64,000 nt of DNA from Streptomyces sp. CB01580 (GCF_001905795.1 NZ_LIXJ01000010.1:124001-188000), one strand, 5' to 3'; shown: positions 52,781 through 61,326, counted from the stretch's first letter. Notes: generated from the letters alone by a model not told the origin. Program-made: numbers and translations.

Positions 52781-53758
52781 ATGCCCGACCCCCTCGACCT
52801 GCTCGTCATCGGCGAATGCGTCGCCGACATCGTCCGGCTGCCGGACGGGGACGTCCACGTCCACCCGGGCGGCAGCCCCGCCAACGTGGCCCACGGCCTG
52901 GCCCGGCTCGGGCACGCCGTCACCCTGCTCACACAACTGGGCCCGGACGACCGCGGGCGCCTGATCAGGAGTCATCTGACCGAGGCAGGGGTCGAGGTGC
53001 GCACGGACGGCAGCGCGGCCCCCACCCCGTCGGCCGTCGTGACCCTGGACCGCGAGGGCCGGGCCGCGTACGCCTTCGAGATCGCCTGGACGCTCGCCCC
53101 GGTCGCGCCGGAACGGCCGCCCCACCACGTCCACACCGGTTCGATCGCCACCGTGACCGACCCCGGCGCTGCCACCGTCCTCGCCGCCGTCGAGTCGCTG
53201 CGCACCTTTGCGACCGTCAGCTACGACCCCAACGTGCGGCCCGCACTGATGGGCGACCACGACGCCGCCGTCCGCAGGGTCGAGCACTGCGTCGCGCTGA
53301 GCGACGTGGTCAGGGCCAGCGACGAGGACCTGGAGTGGCTGTACCCCGGCGAGGAGCCGGAGACGGTCGCGCGGCGGTGGCTGGGCCGGGGGCCGGCCGT
53401 CGTCCTCGTCACCCGCGGCGGCGACGGCGCCCTGGCCGTCCTGCCCGGCGGGCGGGTCACGGTCGACGCGTTCGCCACCGACGTCGTCGACACCGTGGGG
53501 GCGGGCGACGCCTTCATGTCCGGCACCCTGCACGCCCTCGCCGCGCACGGGTTGCTCGGCCCGGACGGCAGGGAGCGGCTGCGCACGGCGGACCGGTCCA
53601 CTGTCGCCGACGTCCTGCGCCACGCCGCCGCCTGCGCCGCCGTCACCGTGGCACGGGCCGGGGCCAACCCGCCGGACGCGGCCGAACTGCGGGCGGCGCT
53701 CGCCCGCGACCGGTCGCGGCGCCGCGACACCCCCGGGCCGGCCGTACGGCACCCGTGA
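52781..53758 (+). CDS. PfkB-family carbohydrate kinase
   Basis: 325 residues. N-terminal signature GGSPANVAHGLARLGHAVTL and C-terminal DTVGAGDAFMSGTLHAL with the catalytic Asp. It phosphorylates a sugar or nucleoside; fructokinase is the nearest general class, but specificity is not determined. CAGGAG lies ten bases before the ATG. It is 161 bp upstream of the ketosynthase cluster in the same direction, with a short inverted repeat (53785-53803) between. Confidence 0.92.
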   Translation: MPDPLDLLVIGECVADIVRLPDGDVHVHPGGSPANVAHGLARLGHAVTLLTQLGPDDRGRLIRSHLTEAGVEVRTDGSAAPTPSAVVTLDREGRAAYAFEIAWTLAPVAPERPPHHVHTGSIATVTDPGAATVLAAVESLRTFATVSYDPNVRPALMGDHDAAVRRVEHCVALSDVVRASDEDLEWLYPGEEPETVARRWLGRGPAVVLVTRGGDGALAVLPGGRVTVDAFATDVVDTVGAGDAFMSGTLHALAAHGLLGPDGRERLRTADRSTVADVLRHAAACAAVTVARAGANPPDAAELRAALARDRSRRRDTPGPAVRHP

Positions 53759-53784
53759 CGGGCGGCGCGACCCGGTACGGCGGA

Positions 53785-53803
53785 CGGGTGAACGCGTCAC
53801 CCG
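53785..53803 (+). terminator. Short stem after PfkB gene
   Basis: CGGGTGA (53785-53791) pairs with TCACCCG (53797-53803) around ACGCG, 27 bp past the PfkB stop. It could be a weak terminator, or an operator for the ketosynthase genes that begin 117 bp further on. Confidence 0.4.
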
Positions 53804-53919
53804 CGCATGGCCCGGACGGCCGAACCATGACCCGTTCGGCTCATTGAGCGCATCCTCCCCGGGGCTACGGCCGTTCGACAACCGGTAGGCGTGATCGATT
53901 GCGGAGGAGGGGGCGGAAC

Positions 53920-55221
53920 ATGGGGCGGGCCGACACGGGTGTCGCGGTGACCGGCGTGGGGATGGTGACTCCCGCGGGAGCGGACGAACGGACCTTCTGG
54001 GCGGGGCTGTGCGCCGGGGTGTCGCTGGCCCGGCGCTGTGAACAACTGGCCGGGCTGCCGGTCGACTTCGCCTGTCCGGTGGACGGGATCGACCTGGACG
54101 AGGCCGTCGGCGGGCGTTCGGTGTGGCGGATGGCGCGGTTCGTGAAGATGGCGCTGGTCGCCGCCCGCGCGGCGGTCGCCGACGCCGGGCTGTCACCGCG
54201 GCGGTGGGACGGCGGCCGGGTGGGCGTGGTGCTCGGGGTCGGTGTGGGCGGGGTGGCCGTGCTCACCGACAACGCGCGCAGGCTGGAGCACGACGGGCCG
54301 GAGGCGGTGTCGCCGCTCCTGGTCCCGATGATGATGCCCAACGCCGCCGCGGGGGAGGTCGCCATCGCGCTGCGGGCGCACGGCCCCAGCCTCGCCCCGG
54401 CCACGGCGTGCGCGTCCGGGGCGAGCGCGATCTCCCTGGCCCGCGACCTGCTGACGAGCGGTCGGTGCGACGTGGTGGTGGCGGGCGGCGCGGAGTCGGT
54501 GGTGACCCCGCTGGTGGTGAGCGCCTTCGCGGGCATGGGCGCGCTCTCGCTGCGGACCGCCGACCCGGCGGGGGCCTCGCGCCCGTTCGCCGCCGACCGG
54601 GACGGATTCGTGATCGGCGAGGGGGCCGCCGTACTGGTGCTGGAGCGCACGCGCGACGCGTACGCCCGCGGCCGGCGTCCGCGCGCCCTGCTGACCGGCA
54701 CGGGATCCGGCACCGACGCGCACCACCCCACGGCCCCTTCCCCGGACGGGGCCGGTGCCCGCAGGGCGGTGGAGGCGGCGCTGCGCGAGGCCGGGTGGGC
54801 CGCCCACGAGGTCGACCACATCAACGCCCACGGCACGTCCACCCGTCTCAACGACGCGATGGAGGGCGGCCTGATCTCCGGCATGTTCCCGCACCGGCCG
54901 TCCGTGACCGCGCCGAAGGGCGTGCTCGGACACACCCTCGCGGCGGGAGGCGCGATCGAGGCGGTGGCCACCGTACTGACCCTGGAGCACGGCCTGGTGC
55001 CCCCGGTCGCCAACCTGGACTCGCCGCCCGACGGCTCCGACCTCGACTGTGTGGTCGAGGAGCCCCGGGCGCAGGACGTCGAGCGCGCACTCAGCCATTC
55101 CTTCGGCTTCGGCGGACACAACGTCGTGCTCGCCTTCCGGCGCGCCGACGAGGACCGTCCGCTGCCCCGGCGAGGGTGTCCCGACGCGGGGCGCGACGGC
55201 GTATCGGCCCCGGTGTCCTAG
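53920..55221 (+). CDS. Beta-ketoacyl-ACP synthase (first of two, FabF-like)
   Basis: 433 residues. The active-site Cys164 lies in ATACASGAS, the two catalytic His residues in HINAHGTSTRLND and KGVLGHTLAAGG, so it is a complete condensing enzyme rather than a chain-length-factor-like subunit. The gene heads a cluster with an acyl-CoA oxidase, a small membrane peptide, an ACP and a second synthase (57712) that shares long runs with it, for example VDGIDLD and RWxGxRV. The two may form a heterodimer or extend different chains. GGAGGAGGGGG precedes ATG 53920. Confidence 0.92.
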   Translation: MGRADTGVAVTGVGMVTPAGADERTFWAGLCAGVSLARRCEQLAGLPVDFACPVDGIDLDEAVGGRSVWRMARFVKMALVAARAAVADAGLSPRRWDGGRVGVVLGVGVGGVAVLTDNARRLEHDGPEAVSPLLVPMMMPNAAAGEVAIALRAHGPSLAPATACASGASAISLARDLLTSGRCDVVVAGGAESVVTPLVVSAFAGMGALSLRTADPAGASRPFAADRDGFVIGEGAAVLVLERTRDAYARGRRPRALLTGTGSGTDAHHPTAPSPDGAGARRAVEAALREAGWAAHEVDHINAHGTSTRLNDAMEGGLISGMFPHRPSVTAPKGVLGHTLAAGGAIEAVATVLTLEHGLVPPVANLDSPPDGSDLDCVVEEPRAQDVERALSHSFGFGGHNVVLAFRRADEDRPLPRRGCPDAGRDGVSAPVS

Positions 55222-55246
55222 CCGTTGACTGAATCGTTGATGTCTC

Positions 55247-57184
55247 ATGACCGCAACGATCGACAGCCCGTTCACCGAACGGTCCACGGAACTCCTCACC
55301 GCAGTGCTCCTCGGAGAGGACCACCACCGCGAACACGGTTTCTGGCGACGGCTGATCGCCACAGAACCGTTCCGGCGACCGGACCGCCCCACCACCGGGC
55401 AGCGTCTGCGCCTCGCGTACGACCGCCTGCGCGCGCTCAACGACGGCCTCGTCCACGGCCTCGACGACGACGTCGACGACGGCCTCGCCACCGGCCCCGA
55501 CGGCGGCGCGCGGCTCGCCGCCGACCCGCGCGCCCTCGCGGCCCTGCACGAATGGCTCGGCCCGGTCGACCCGGCGCTCACGACCGTGGCCGGCATCCAC
55601 TACAACCTCTTCCTCGGCAGTCTCCTCGACCACGACGGCCTCGGCCGCCACGACCTGTCGGACTTCCTCCGGCTGCGCAGCACCGGCACCTTCCTGTGCA
55701 CGGAGGTGGCGCACGGCAACGACGCGGCGGCCATCGAGACCATCGCCCGCTACGACCGCGCCCGCGACGGGTTCGTGCTGCACACCCCGCACGCCGGAGC
55801 CCAGAAGTTCATGCCCAACACCAGTCCGGCGGGCGGCCCCAAGGCGGGGCTCGTGGCCGCCCGGCTGCTCGTCGACGGCGCCGATCACGGGGTCTTCCTC
55901 TTCCTCGTACCACTCACCGACGCCGAACGCCCCCTGCCCGGTGTCCGGGTGCGCAGGCTTCCCGCGCGCATGGGGAGCCCGGTGGACCACTGCCTGACCT
56001 CCTTCGACCGGGTCCTCGTGGGGCGTGACGCGCTGCTCGCCGGGGACCACGGGCGGATCGGCGACGACGGTGTGTTCAGCAGCGCGATCGGCAACCGCAG
56101 ACGGCGCCTCCTCGCGTCGATCGGGAGGGTGACGGCCGGAAAGATCTCGATGAGCGCCTGTGCGGTCGGCTCGGCGCGGGCCACGCTCGCCGTCGCCGTC
56201 CGCTACGGCGGCCACCGCCACGTCTCCGGGCCCCGCGGCACGGGACAGGTGCCGGTGATGGCCCACCGCAGCCACCACGGGCCGCTCGTCCGCGCCATGG
56301 CCACCGTCTTCGCGATGAGTCTGCTGCACCGCAGGGCCCTGGACCACTGGGAGGCGGCACGGGGGGACGCGGCGGAGGCCTGCCGGGAGGACGCGGAGCG
56401 GCTGGTCGCCGTCGCCAAGGGGTGGATCACCTGGCAGGCCAGGTCGGTGATCGTGGAATGCCGCGAACGCTGCGGCGCGCAGGCGCTCCTGGAGAACAAC
56501 GGCATGAGCGCGCTGCTCACGGGGGTGGAGGGTGCCATCACCGCGGAGGGCGACAATCTGGCGATCCACGCCAAGGCGGCCGCGGAGATGCTCCTGGCCG
56601 CGGAACCGGCCGGGCGCGCGGCCCCTTCCGGCGGCGAACCGGGCGAAATCGCCGATCCGCGGTTCCTCGTCGGGCTGCTGGCGGCCCTGGAGCGGATCTG
56701 GTTCGACCGCGCCGGGCGGCGCATGGGAAGCGCTCCGCACGGCGATCCGCTGGCGCGGTGGAACGCCGCCTCCGGGCCCGCGCTGCGAGGCGTCGAGGCC
56801 CACGCCGGCCGACAGGCGGCCGAGGCGTTCACGGACGCGGTGCAGCGACTGCCGCACGGCCGCGCCCGCGAACAACTCACATGGCTGCAACGGCTGTTCG
56901 CGCTGGACCGGATCGCCCTCGGCAGTGGCGACCTGCTGGCCTTCGGGTATATGACACCTCGTCAGGTCGATGAACTGCCGGACGCGACGGACCGGTTGAT
57001 CGCCGCCCTCGTCGACCGGCTCCCCGAACTCGCCGACGCCTTCGCCCTGCCTGCCGAACTCCTCGCGGACTGGCCCATCGCCGGGGACGGCTACATCGAC
57101 GCCTACGACGACCCGGCGGCCGCCTGGCACCGGAACGGAGGAGGGGACCCGGCCACGGTCGCGGACGAGCGGCGGGAGCGGTGA
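55247..57184 (+). CDS. Acyl-CoA oxidase/dehydrogenase family flavoprotein
   Basis: 645 residues, the length of acyl-CoA oxidases. The N-terminal part has HYNLFLGSLLDHD, the central part TGTFLCTEVAHGNDAAAIETIARYD (the TELGHG-type oxidase motif) and APHAGAQKFMPNTSP-type sequence. The C-terminal half is helical with ECRERCGAQALLENNG. It would introduce a 2,3-double bond in an acyl thioester and is flanked by condensing enzymes, so it may act on ACP- or CoA-bound chains. No good ribosome-binding site precedes the ATG, and the gap to the previous stop is 25 bp. Its stop overlaps a GTG of a small membrane-peptide gene. Confidence 0.85.
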   Translation: MTATIDSPFTERSTELLTAVLLGEDHHREHGFWRRLIATEPFRRPDRPTTGQRLRLAYDRLRALNDGLVHGLDDDVDDGLATGPDGGARLAADPRALAALHEWLGPVDPALTTVAGIHYNLFLGSLLDHDGLGRHDLSDFLRLRSTGTFLCTEVAHGNDAAAIETIARYDRARDGFVLHTPHAGAQKFMPNTSPAGGPKAGLVAARLLVDGADHGVFLFLVPLTDAERPLPGVRVRRLPARMGSPVDHCLTSFDRVLVGRDALLAGDHGRIGDDGVFSSAIGNRRRRLLASIGRVTAGKISMSACAVGSARATLAVAVRYGGHRHVSGPRGTGQVPVMAHRSHHGPLVRAMATVFAMSLLHRRALDHWEAARGDAAEACREDAERLVAVAKGWITWQARSVIVECRERCGAQALLENNGMSALLTGVEGAITAEGDNLAIHAKAAAEMLLAAEPAGRAAPSGGEPGEIADPRFLVGLLAALERIWFDRAGRRMGSAPHGDPLARWNAASGPALRGVEAHAGRQAAEAFTDAVQRLPHGRAREQLTWLQRLFALDRIALGSGDLLAFGYMTPRQVDELPDATDRLIAALVDRLPELADAFALPAELLADWPIAGDGYIDAYDDPAAAWHRNGGGDPATVADERRER

Positions 57185-57348
57185 ACGACACGGGGACCAC
57201 CGGCCGCGGCCATCGGGTCAGGGAGGCGGCCGGTGTCCTCGTGGTCCGTGTCGTGCTGCTGTTCTTCTGGGCGACGCCGGCCGTTCTGGTCCGCTGGCAC
57301 GTGTCGCCGCCGACCGGCCCTGCCGAATCGGTTCGCCATAAGGCGTAA
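57181..57348 (+). CDS. Small single-pass membrane peptide (55 residues)
   Basis: The GTG at 57181 overlaps the acyl-CoA oxidase stop (GTGA), so translation is coupled. The product has a polar N-terminus, one membrane helix (AGVLVVRVVLLFFWATPAVLV, around residues 18-38) and a short polar tail ending in TAA at 57348. GGGAG lies two bases before the GTG. No family is recognised. Its place between the oxidase and the ACP, with four-base coupling, suggests a role in anchoring the pathway to the membrane. Confidence 0.6.
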   Translation: MNDTGTTGRGHRVREAAGVLVVRVVLLFFWATPAVLVRWHVSPPTGPAESVRHKA

Positions 57349-57380
57349 CTGGATCGACGTCACTCAGTTGATCCGGCGTC

Positions 57381-57396
57381 GGGACGATGTCGTCCC
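57381..57396. promoter_or_regulatory. Palindrome upstream of the acyl carrier protein gene
   Basis: GGGACGA and TCGTCCC form a perfect 7-2-7 inverted repeat around TG, 40 bp before the ACP start. It could be an operator of an internal promoter or a translational leader stem. Confidence 0.4.
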
Positions 57397-57436
57397 ACTG
57401 CGCCGACAGTCGTACCGAATGATGGAGAGGAAGCCC

Positions 57437-57715
57437 ATGAGTACGATTCATCCGCGGATCACCGAGGTCCTGACCCATACCTTCAAGGTGCCGCCCTGCG
57501 AGATCCACCCGGATTCCACGATGGACAGCCTGGAGATGGACTCCCTCGCCGTCGCCGAGTTCGCCGTCCTGCTCAGGGAGACGACGGGTGGCGAAACGGA
57601 CCTGGACAGGATCCCCAAGGACGCCACGCTGGCCGAGATCTCGCGCTTCATCGACCCGCCGCGCGGCTGCGCGACGCCGGCCCGCCCCGAGGCACACCTG
57701 AGCAACGCCCGATGA
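57437..57715 (+). CDS. Acyl carrier protein
   Basis: 92 residues, typical ACP size. The phosphopantetheine Ser is Ser36 in LEMDSLAVAEF (the D-S-L motif). The N-terminal helix ITEVLTHTFKVP and the C-terminal segment RIPKDATLAEISRFI match type II carriers, with a short unrelated C-terminal tail. It would carry the growing chain for the two ketosynthases in this cluster. GAGAGGAAG precedes the ATG, and its stop overlaps the second ketosynthase start (ATGA). Confidence 0.9.
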   Translation: MSTIHPRITEVLTHTFKVPPCEIHPDSTMDSLEMDSLAVAEFAVLLRETTGGETDLDRIPKDATLAEISRFIDPPRGCATPARPEAHLSNAR

Positions 57716-58935
57716 ACAAGCCGGACATCGCCGTCACGGGCCTGGGAATGATCACCCCGGTCGGCAACGACACGGAATCCACCTGGAAGGGCGTGTGCGC
57801 CGGAGTCTCGCCGGTGCGCACCGTCCCGGAACTCGACGGCTGCGCGATCGACTTCGCCTGCACGGTCGACGGGATCGACCTCGACGCCGCGATCGGCGGC
57901 CGTACGTCCTTCCGGATGGGGAAGTACGTCAAGCTCGCCGTCGTCGCGGCCCGGGAGGCCGTCGCCGACTCCGGACTGGACCCGCAGCGGTGGGAGGGCG
58001 ACCGGGTGGCGGTCGTCGTCGGCACCAGCAGCGGGGGTTCCGCGGCACTGACCGAGCAGGCCGTGGTGCTCGACCGGCACGGGCCCGACGCCACGTCGCC
58101 CTCGGGGATCCTGCTCACCATCCCGAACATGCCCGCGGCCGAGATCGCGATCCAGTTCCGGGCCACCGGTCCCAGCCTGGCACCGTGCACCGCCTGCTCG
58201 TCCGGGGCCACCGCCCTGTCCGTCGCCCGCGACCTGCTGGCCACCGGGCAGTGCGACGTCGCGATCGCCGGGGCCACCGAGTCGATCGTCTACCCGGTCG
58301 CCATGACCGGATTCGCCCGGTCCGGTGCCGCGGCCCGGGCGGTCGGCGACCCGGCCCGGCTGTGCCGTCCCTTCGCGGCCGACCGGGCCGGACTGGTCAT
58401 GGGCGAGGGCGCCGCCGTCATGGTGCTGGAACGCGCGGACGACGCGGCGGCCCGGGGCGCCGCGCCGAGGGCCCTGCTCGCCGGCACCGGTGCCACCACC
58501 GACGCCCACCACCCCACCAGCCCGCATCCGTCCGGCGCGGTGGCCCAGGCCGCCGTCGAGGCCGCGCTGCGGGACGCGGGCTGGGCGCCCGACGACGTCG
58601 ACCACGTCAACGCGCACGGCACGGCCACACCGAGCAACGACGCCACCGAGGCCGCCCTCATCGGCCGGGTCTACCCGCACCGGCCGCCGGTCACCGCGCC
58701 GAAGGGCGTACTCGGCCACTGCATGGGGGCGGCCGGGGCGATCGAGGCCGGGCTGACCGTCCTGACGCTCCAGCGCGGCGTCGTGCCCCCGATCGCCAAC
58801 CTGGACGCCCCGGCGCCCGAGTTCGACATCAACTGCGTCGTCGGGCAGCCGCTGCGGCGGCCCGTCCGGCGGGCCGTGAGCCACTCCTTCGGTTTCGGCG
58901 GGCACAATGCCGTGCTCGCCCTCCAGCGGCCGTAG
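57712..58935 (+). CDS. Beta-ketoacyl-ACP synthase (second of two, FabF-like)
   Basis: 407 residues. Catalytic Cys162 is in CTACSSGAT, with His residues in HVNAHGTATPSND and KGVLGHCMGAAG, so this copy is also complete. It is clearly a paralogue of the synthase at 53920 (shared VDGIDLDxAxGGR, RMxxxVKxAxVAAR, VTAPKGVLGH). It is translationally coupled to the ACP. With no ketoreductase, dehydratase, malonyltransferase or thioesterase in the window, those steps must come from elsewhere or not occur. Confidence 0.92.
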   Translation: MNKPDIAVTGLGMITPVGNDTESTWKGVCAGVSPVRTVPELDGCAIDFACTVDGIDLDAAIGGRTSFRMGKYVKLAVVAAREAVADSGLDPQRWEGDRVAVVVGTSSGGSAALTEQAVVLDRHGPDATSPSGILLTIPNMPAAEIAIQFRATGPSLAPCTACSSGATALSVARDLLATGQCDVAIAGATESIVYPVAMTGFARSGAAARAVGDPARLCRPFAADRAGLVMGEGAAVMVLERADDAAARGAAPRALLAGTGATTDAHHPTSPHPSGAVAQAAVEAALRDAGWAPDDVDHVNAHGTATPSNDATEAALIGRVYPHRPPVTAPKGVLGHCMGAAGAIEAGLTVLTLQRGVVPPIANLDAPAPEFDINCVVGQPLRRPVRRAVSHSFGFGGHNAVLALQRP

Positions 58936-59113
58936 ACCGCGGCCGACACCACCGTGGCCGACCGTGCGGCGGCGCACACCGGGGCCGGGGCGTGCCGGAC
59001 CCGGCCACGACCACCCGGCCACCACCCCGGTGCCCGGCACCGGCGCGGATCCGCCCGTGCCGGTCACCTCACGCTCCGGCCCCGCGGGGCGGCAGTCCCC
59101 GGACGCGGAAGGA

Positions 59114-59140
59114 GCGGACCCGTGACACGCCCGGGTCCGC
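59114..59140. terminator. Terminator between convergent genes
   Basis: GCGGACCCG (59114-59122) pairs perfectly with CGGGTCCGC (59132-59140) around a nine-base loop, between the second ketosynthase (plus strand) and the PRC/DUF2382 gene (minus strand). Confidence 0.6.
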
Positions 59141-59190
59141 ACCCCTCGCTCCCCGTCCCCCGGCACGGCGGCCGGGTGCGCCGGACCGGC

Positions 59191-60183
59191 TCAGCGGTGA
59201 CGTCCCCGGCCGGGCTCGCCGCCGGGGCCCTCGCGGCCGATGTTCTCGCCGCCCGTGTAGTCGATCTGTTCCTTGCGGAGTTCGGCGGAGATCTCCTTCT
59301 GCTCGGTCACCCGCTCGGTCTCCAGGCGCACCCGCTCGACGGGCACGGTCTCCTTGCGCGTGGTGGCGCGCTCGGCGTGCAGGGTGACCTCGACGTCCTG
59401 CTCGCGGATGTTCGTGGGTCCCGTCGTCCTCTCGCCGGGCTGCAGCGGCTCGCGGACCACCCGTACCTCTTCGTGCGTCAGCGGCACCGTCCTGGTGACG
59501 TTCTCCGTGACGACGTACTTGTGCAGGTGGGCCCTGCCGCTCTCGTACTCCTCGGTGCTGACGCGCAACTGCTCCTCGGAGCGGATCAACTCCTCCTTGC
59601 CGCGGAGTTCGGCGGACCGCTCGGTGCCCGCTCCGGCGCCGACCAGCGGTCGGTCGGCCGTTCCGGCGTCACGGCGCCTGCCCGTGCCCGCTCCGGCCCC
59701 GGCCATGCCGGGCGTGCGCGGCGTGGTGCGGGAGGTGTCCGTGCCCGGGGCGGAGGTGCCGGGCGTGGCCGCTGTCCCGCGCCCGGTTCCGGCCGCGCCC
59801 ATGGCCCCGGTCCCGGTCGTGGTTCCGGTGCCCGCCGGGCCGCCGAGCCTGCCCGTGGTGTTCCTGGCGAGGCCGTAGTGACGGTAGAGCTCCTCCTCCT
59901 CCGCCACGGACAGATGCGCGTCCGCGTCCACCCGCGGGGCTTCCTTGACGCGGTCCTTCGGATGTGAAATGTGCAGGTCGGAGCCCACGCGGCGGGCTCC
60001 GGCAAGGGGCACGAAACTCTCCTTCATACCGAACAGGCCGGTTTTCACCGTGATCCAGTCCGGGCGGCCCGTGTTGTCGTCGACATACACCCGTCCCACA
60101 CTGCCGACCTTCTCGCCCGCGGTGTCGTACACCGTCAGACCGTCGAGTTCTCCGGAATCCGTGAATCCGTCAGCGGCTCCCAT
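59191..60183 (-). CDS. PRC-barrel and DUF2382 (YsnF/AvaK-type) stress protein
   Basis: 330 residues. The N-terminal PRC-barrel covers about residues 10-90 (GLTVYDTAGEKVGSVGRVYVDD, WITVKTGLFGMKESFVPL). A Gly/Thr/Ala-rich low-complexity linker of about 90 residues follows. The C-terminal ~130 residues are DUF2382 (EEQLRVSTEEYESGRAHLHKYV, VEVTLHAERATTRKETVPVERV). Such proteins are common stress-response proteins of unknown biochemical role. GAGGAGGAA precedes ATG 60183. Confidence 0.9.
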   Translation of the reverse strand: MGAADGFTDSGELDGLTVYDTAGEKVGSVGRVYVDDNTGRPDWITVKTGLFGMKESFVPLAGARRVGSDLHISHPKDRVKEAPRVDADAHLSVAEEEELYRHYGLARNTTGRLGGPAGTGTTTGTGAMGAAGTGRGTAATPGTSAPGTDTSRTTPRTPGMAGAGAGTGRRRDAGTADRPLVGAGAGTERSAELRGKEELIRSEEQLRVSTEEYESGRAHLHKYVVTENVTRTVPLTHEEVRVVREPLQPGERTTGPTNIREQDVEVTLHAERATTRKETVPVERVRLETERVTEQKEISAELRKEQIDYTGGENIGREGPGGEPGRGRHR

Positions 60184-60531
60184 GACCGATTCCTCCTCAC
60201 CCGGGCGCGTCCTGTGGCTGGGTCCATCAGGGGAGGCGCGTCCGATTCCCATCGCGCCTCACCCGGATGGACGCTGCAACCGCCCGGTCCCCGGAGGCCG
60301 GCCGCCGCACGCGTGCGGCGTCGGCGGTTGCGGCGTGGCACGGCGATGGGCGGGCCGCACCTTCGTTAGGCCAATCGGGTGAGGGTGGCTTCCGGCGGGT
60401 CCCACGGCGTGGCGCACCGGCGCGCTGCGGCGATGCGGCACGGGCCGGGCCCGGGGACGCCACGGGCCCGGCCCGTATGATCGTCCGGCCGTCCGTCGGC
60501 CTCGTTCCGCCGTACCACTCGGGGGTGTCCC
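60184..60531. other. Intergenic region between PRC/DUF2382 gene and CbiZ-like gene
   Basis: 348 bp with no convincing gene. It contains the 18-bp palindrome at 60303-60320 and, near the end, GGGGGTG (60521-60527), a possible ribosome-binding site for the CbiZ-like gene. I see no cobalamin-riboswitch B12-box. Confidence 0.5.
60303..60320. promoter_or_regulatory. 18-bp perfect palindrome
   Basis: CGCCGCACGCGTGCGGCG is self-complementary over 18 bases, with no spacer. It lies between divergent genes and could be an operator. Confidence 0.4.
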
Positions 60532-61326
60532 ATCAGTTCCGTACGCATCCGGCTGCCCCAGCAGCGCGGTGAGCTGCTCGCCCGACGCGAGGACGGGCTG
60601 GACTTCCACCACCTGGTGTGGCGGCTGGGGCCGGGGTGGCGGGTGTGCAGCAGCGCCGTGCTCGGCGGAGGCATCGGCCCGCGCGCGTGGATACTCAACG
60701 CCCAGGTCCCCGGCGGCTACCCGCGCATGGACCCGGACCGCCACCTCGCCGAGATCGCTGCCGCGGAGCGCCTCACCGGGCCCGGGGCGGGTCTGATGAC
60801 GGCGGCCGACGTCACCGCGTACGCCCTCGCCACCGACGAGGGAGTGACGGCCACCGCCACCTGCGGCCTCGGCGTGCGCGGCTGGGCCGCGGCCCCCGCC
60901 CGGGAGACCGGTGCCGCCGACGGGGACACCGGGGGACCGCCGCGGCCGGGCACGGTCAACATCGTGGTCACCCTGCCGGTGGCGCTCTCCGACGCGGCAC
61001 TCGTCAACGCGGTCGCCACGGCCACCGAGGCCAAGGTGCAGGCGCTCCTGGACGCGGGACTCGACTGCTCGGGCACCCCCACCGACGCCGTCTGCGTCGC
61101 CGCGCCCTGCCCGGGAAGCACCCCGGGCGAACCCTTCGCGGGACCGCGTTCCCGCTGGGGCGCGCGACTCGCCAGGGCCGTGCACGTGGCCGTCCGCGAA
61201 GGCGCGCTCCGGCAATCCTGGGGGTCCACCGTGCCGCGGGCCGATCGGAGCGCGACGGACGAACCCACTCCGAACGCGGCAGACGAAAGGGAGTGCCCTC
61301 CTCATGCCCCCGAACACCCCCGCTGA
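60532..61326 (+). CDS. CbiZ-like adenosylcobinamide amidohydrolase, start codon unclear
   Basis: Up to 264 residues. The family core WRLGPGWRVCSSAVLGGGIGPRAWILNAQVPG and later HLAEIAAAERLTGP, GLMTAADVT and NIVVTLPVALSDAALVNAVATATEAKVQALL agree with CbiZ, which salvages cobinamide by removing the aminopropanol-containing side chain. Family-like sequence (VRIRLPQQRGELLARREDG, DFHHLVWRL) extends upstream of the first canonical start codon, the GTG at 60616. In that extension no ATG, GTG or TTG occurs in frame back to a stop at 60478. I place the start at ATC 60532, seven bases after GGGGGTG, as a guess. The gene overlaps the next one by 23 bp. Confidence 0.75.
   Translation: MSSVRIRLPQQRGELLARREDGLDFHHLVWRLGPGWRVCSSAVLGGGIGPRAWILNAQVPGGYPRMDPDRHLAEIAAAERLTGPGAGLMTAADVTAYALATDEGVTATATCGLGVRGWAAAPARETGAADGDTGGPPRPGTVNIVVTLPVALSDAALVNAVATATEAKVQALLDAGLDCSGTPTDAVCVAAPCPGSTPGEPFAGPRSRWGARLARAVHVAVREGALRQSWGSTVPRADRSATDEPTPNAADERECPPHAPEHPR

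Noticed and set aside
53755..53847. 30-codon frame overlapping the PfkB stop
   Set aside because: Short, no membrane or other feature, and it covers an inverted repeat that is better seen as regulatory or terminator sequence.
53920..58935. Classical type II polyketide synthase
   Set aside because: Both synthases keep the active-site Cys, so there is no chain-length factor, and no cyclase or ketoreductase is present.
60184..60531. Cobalamin riboswitch upstream of the CbiZ-like gene
   Set aside because: No recognisable B12-box or the expected stem arrangement.
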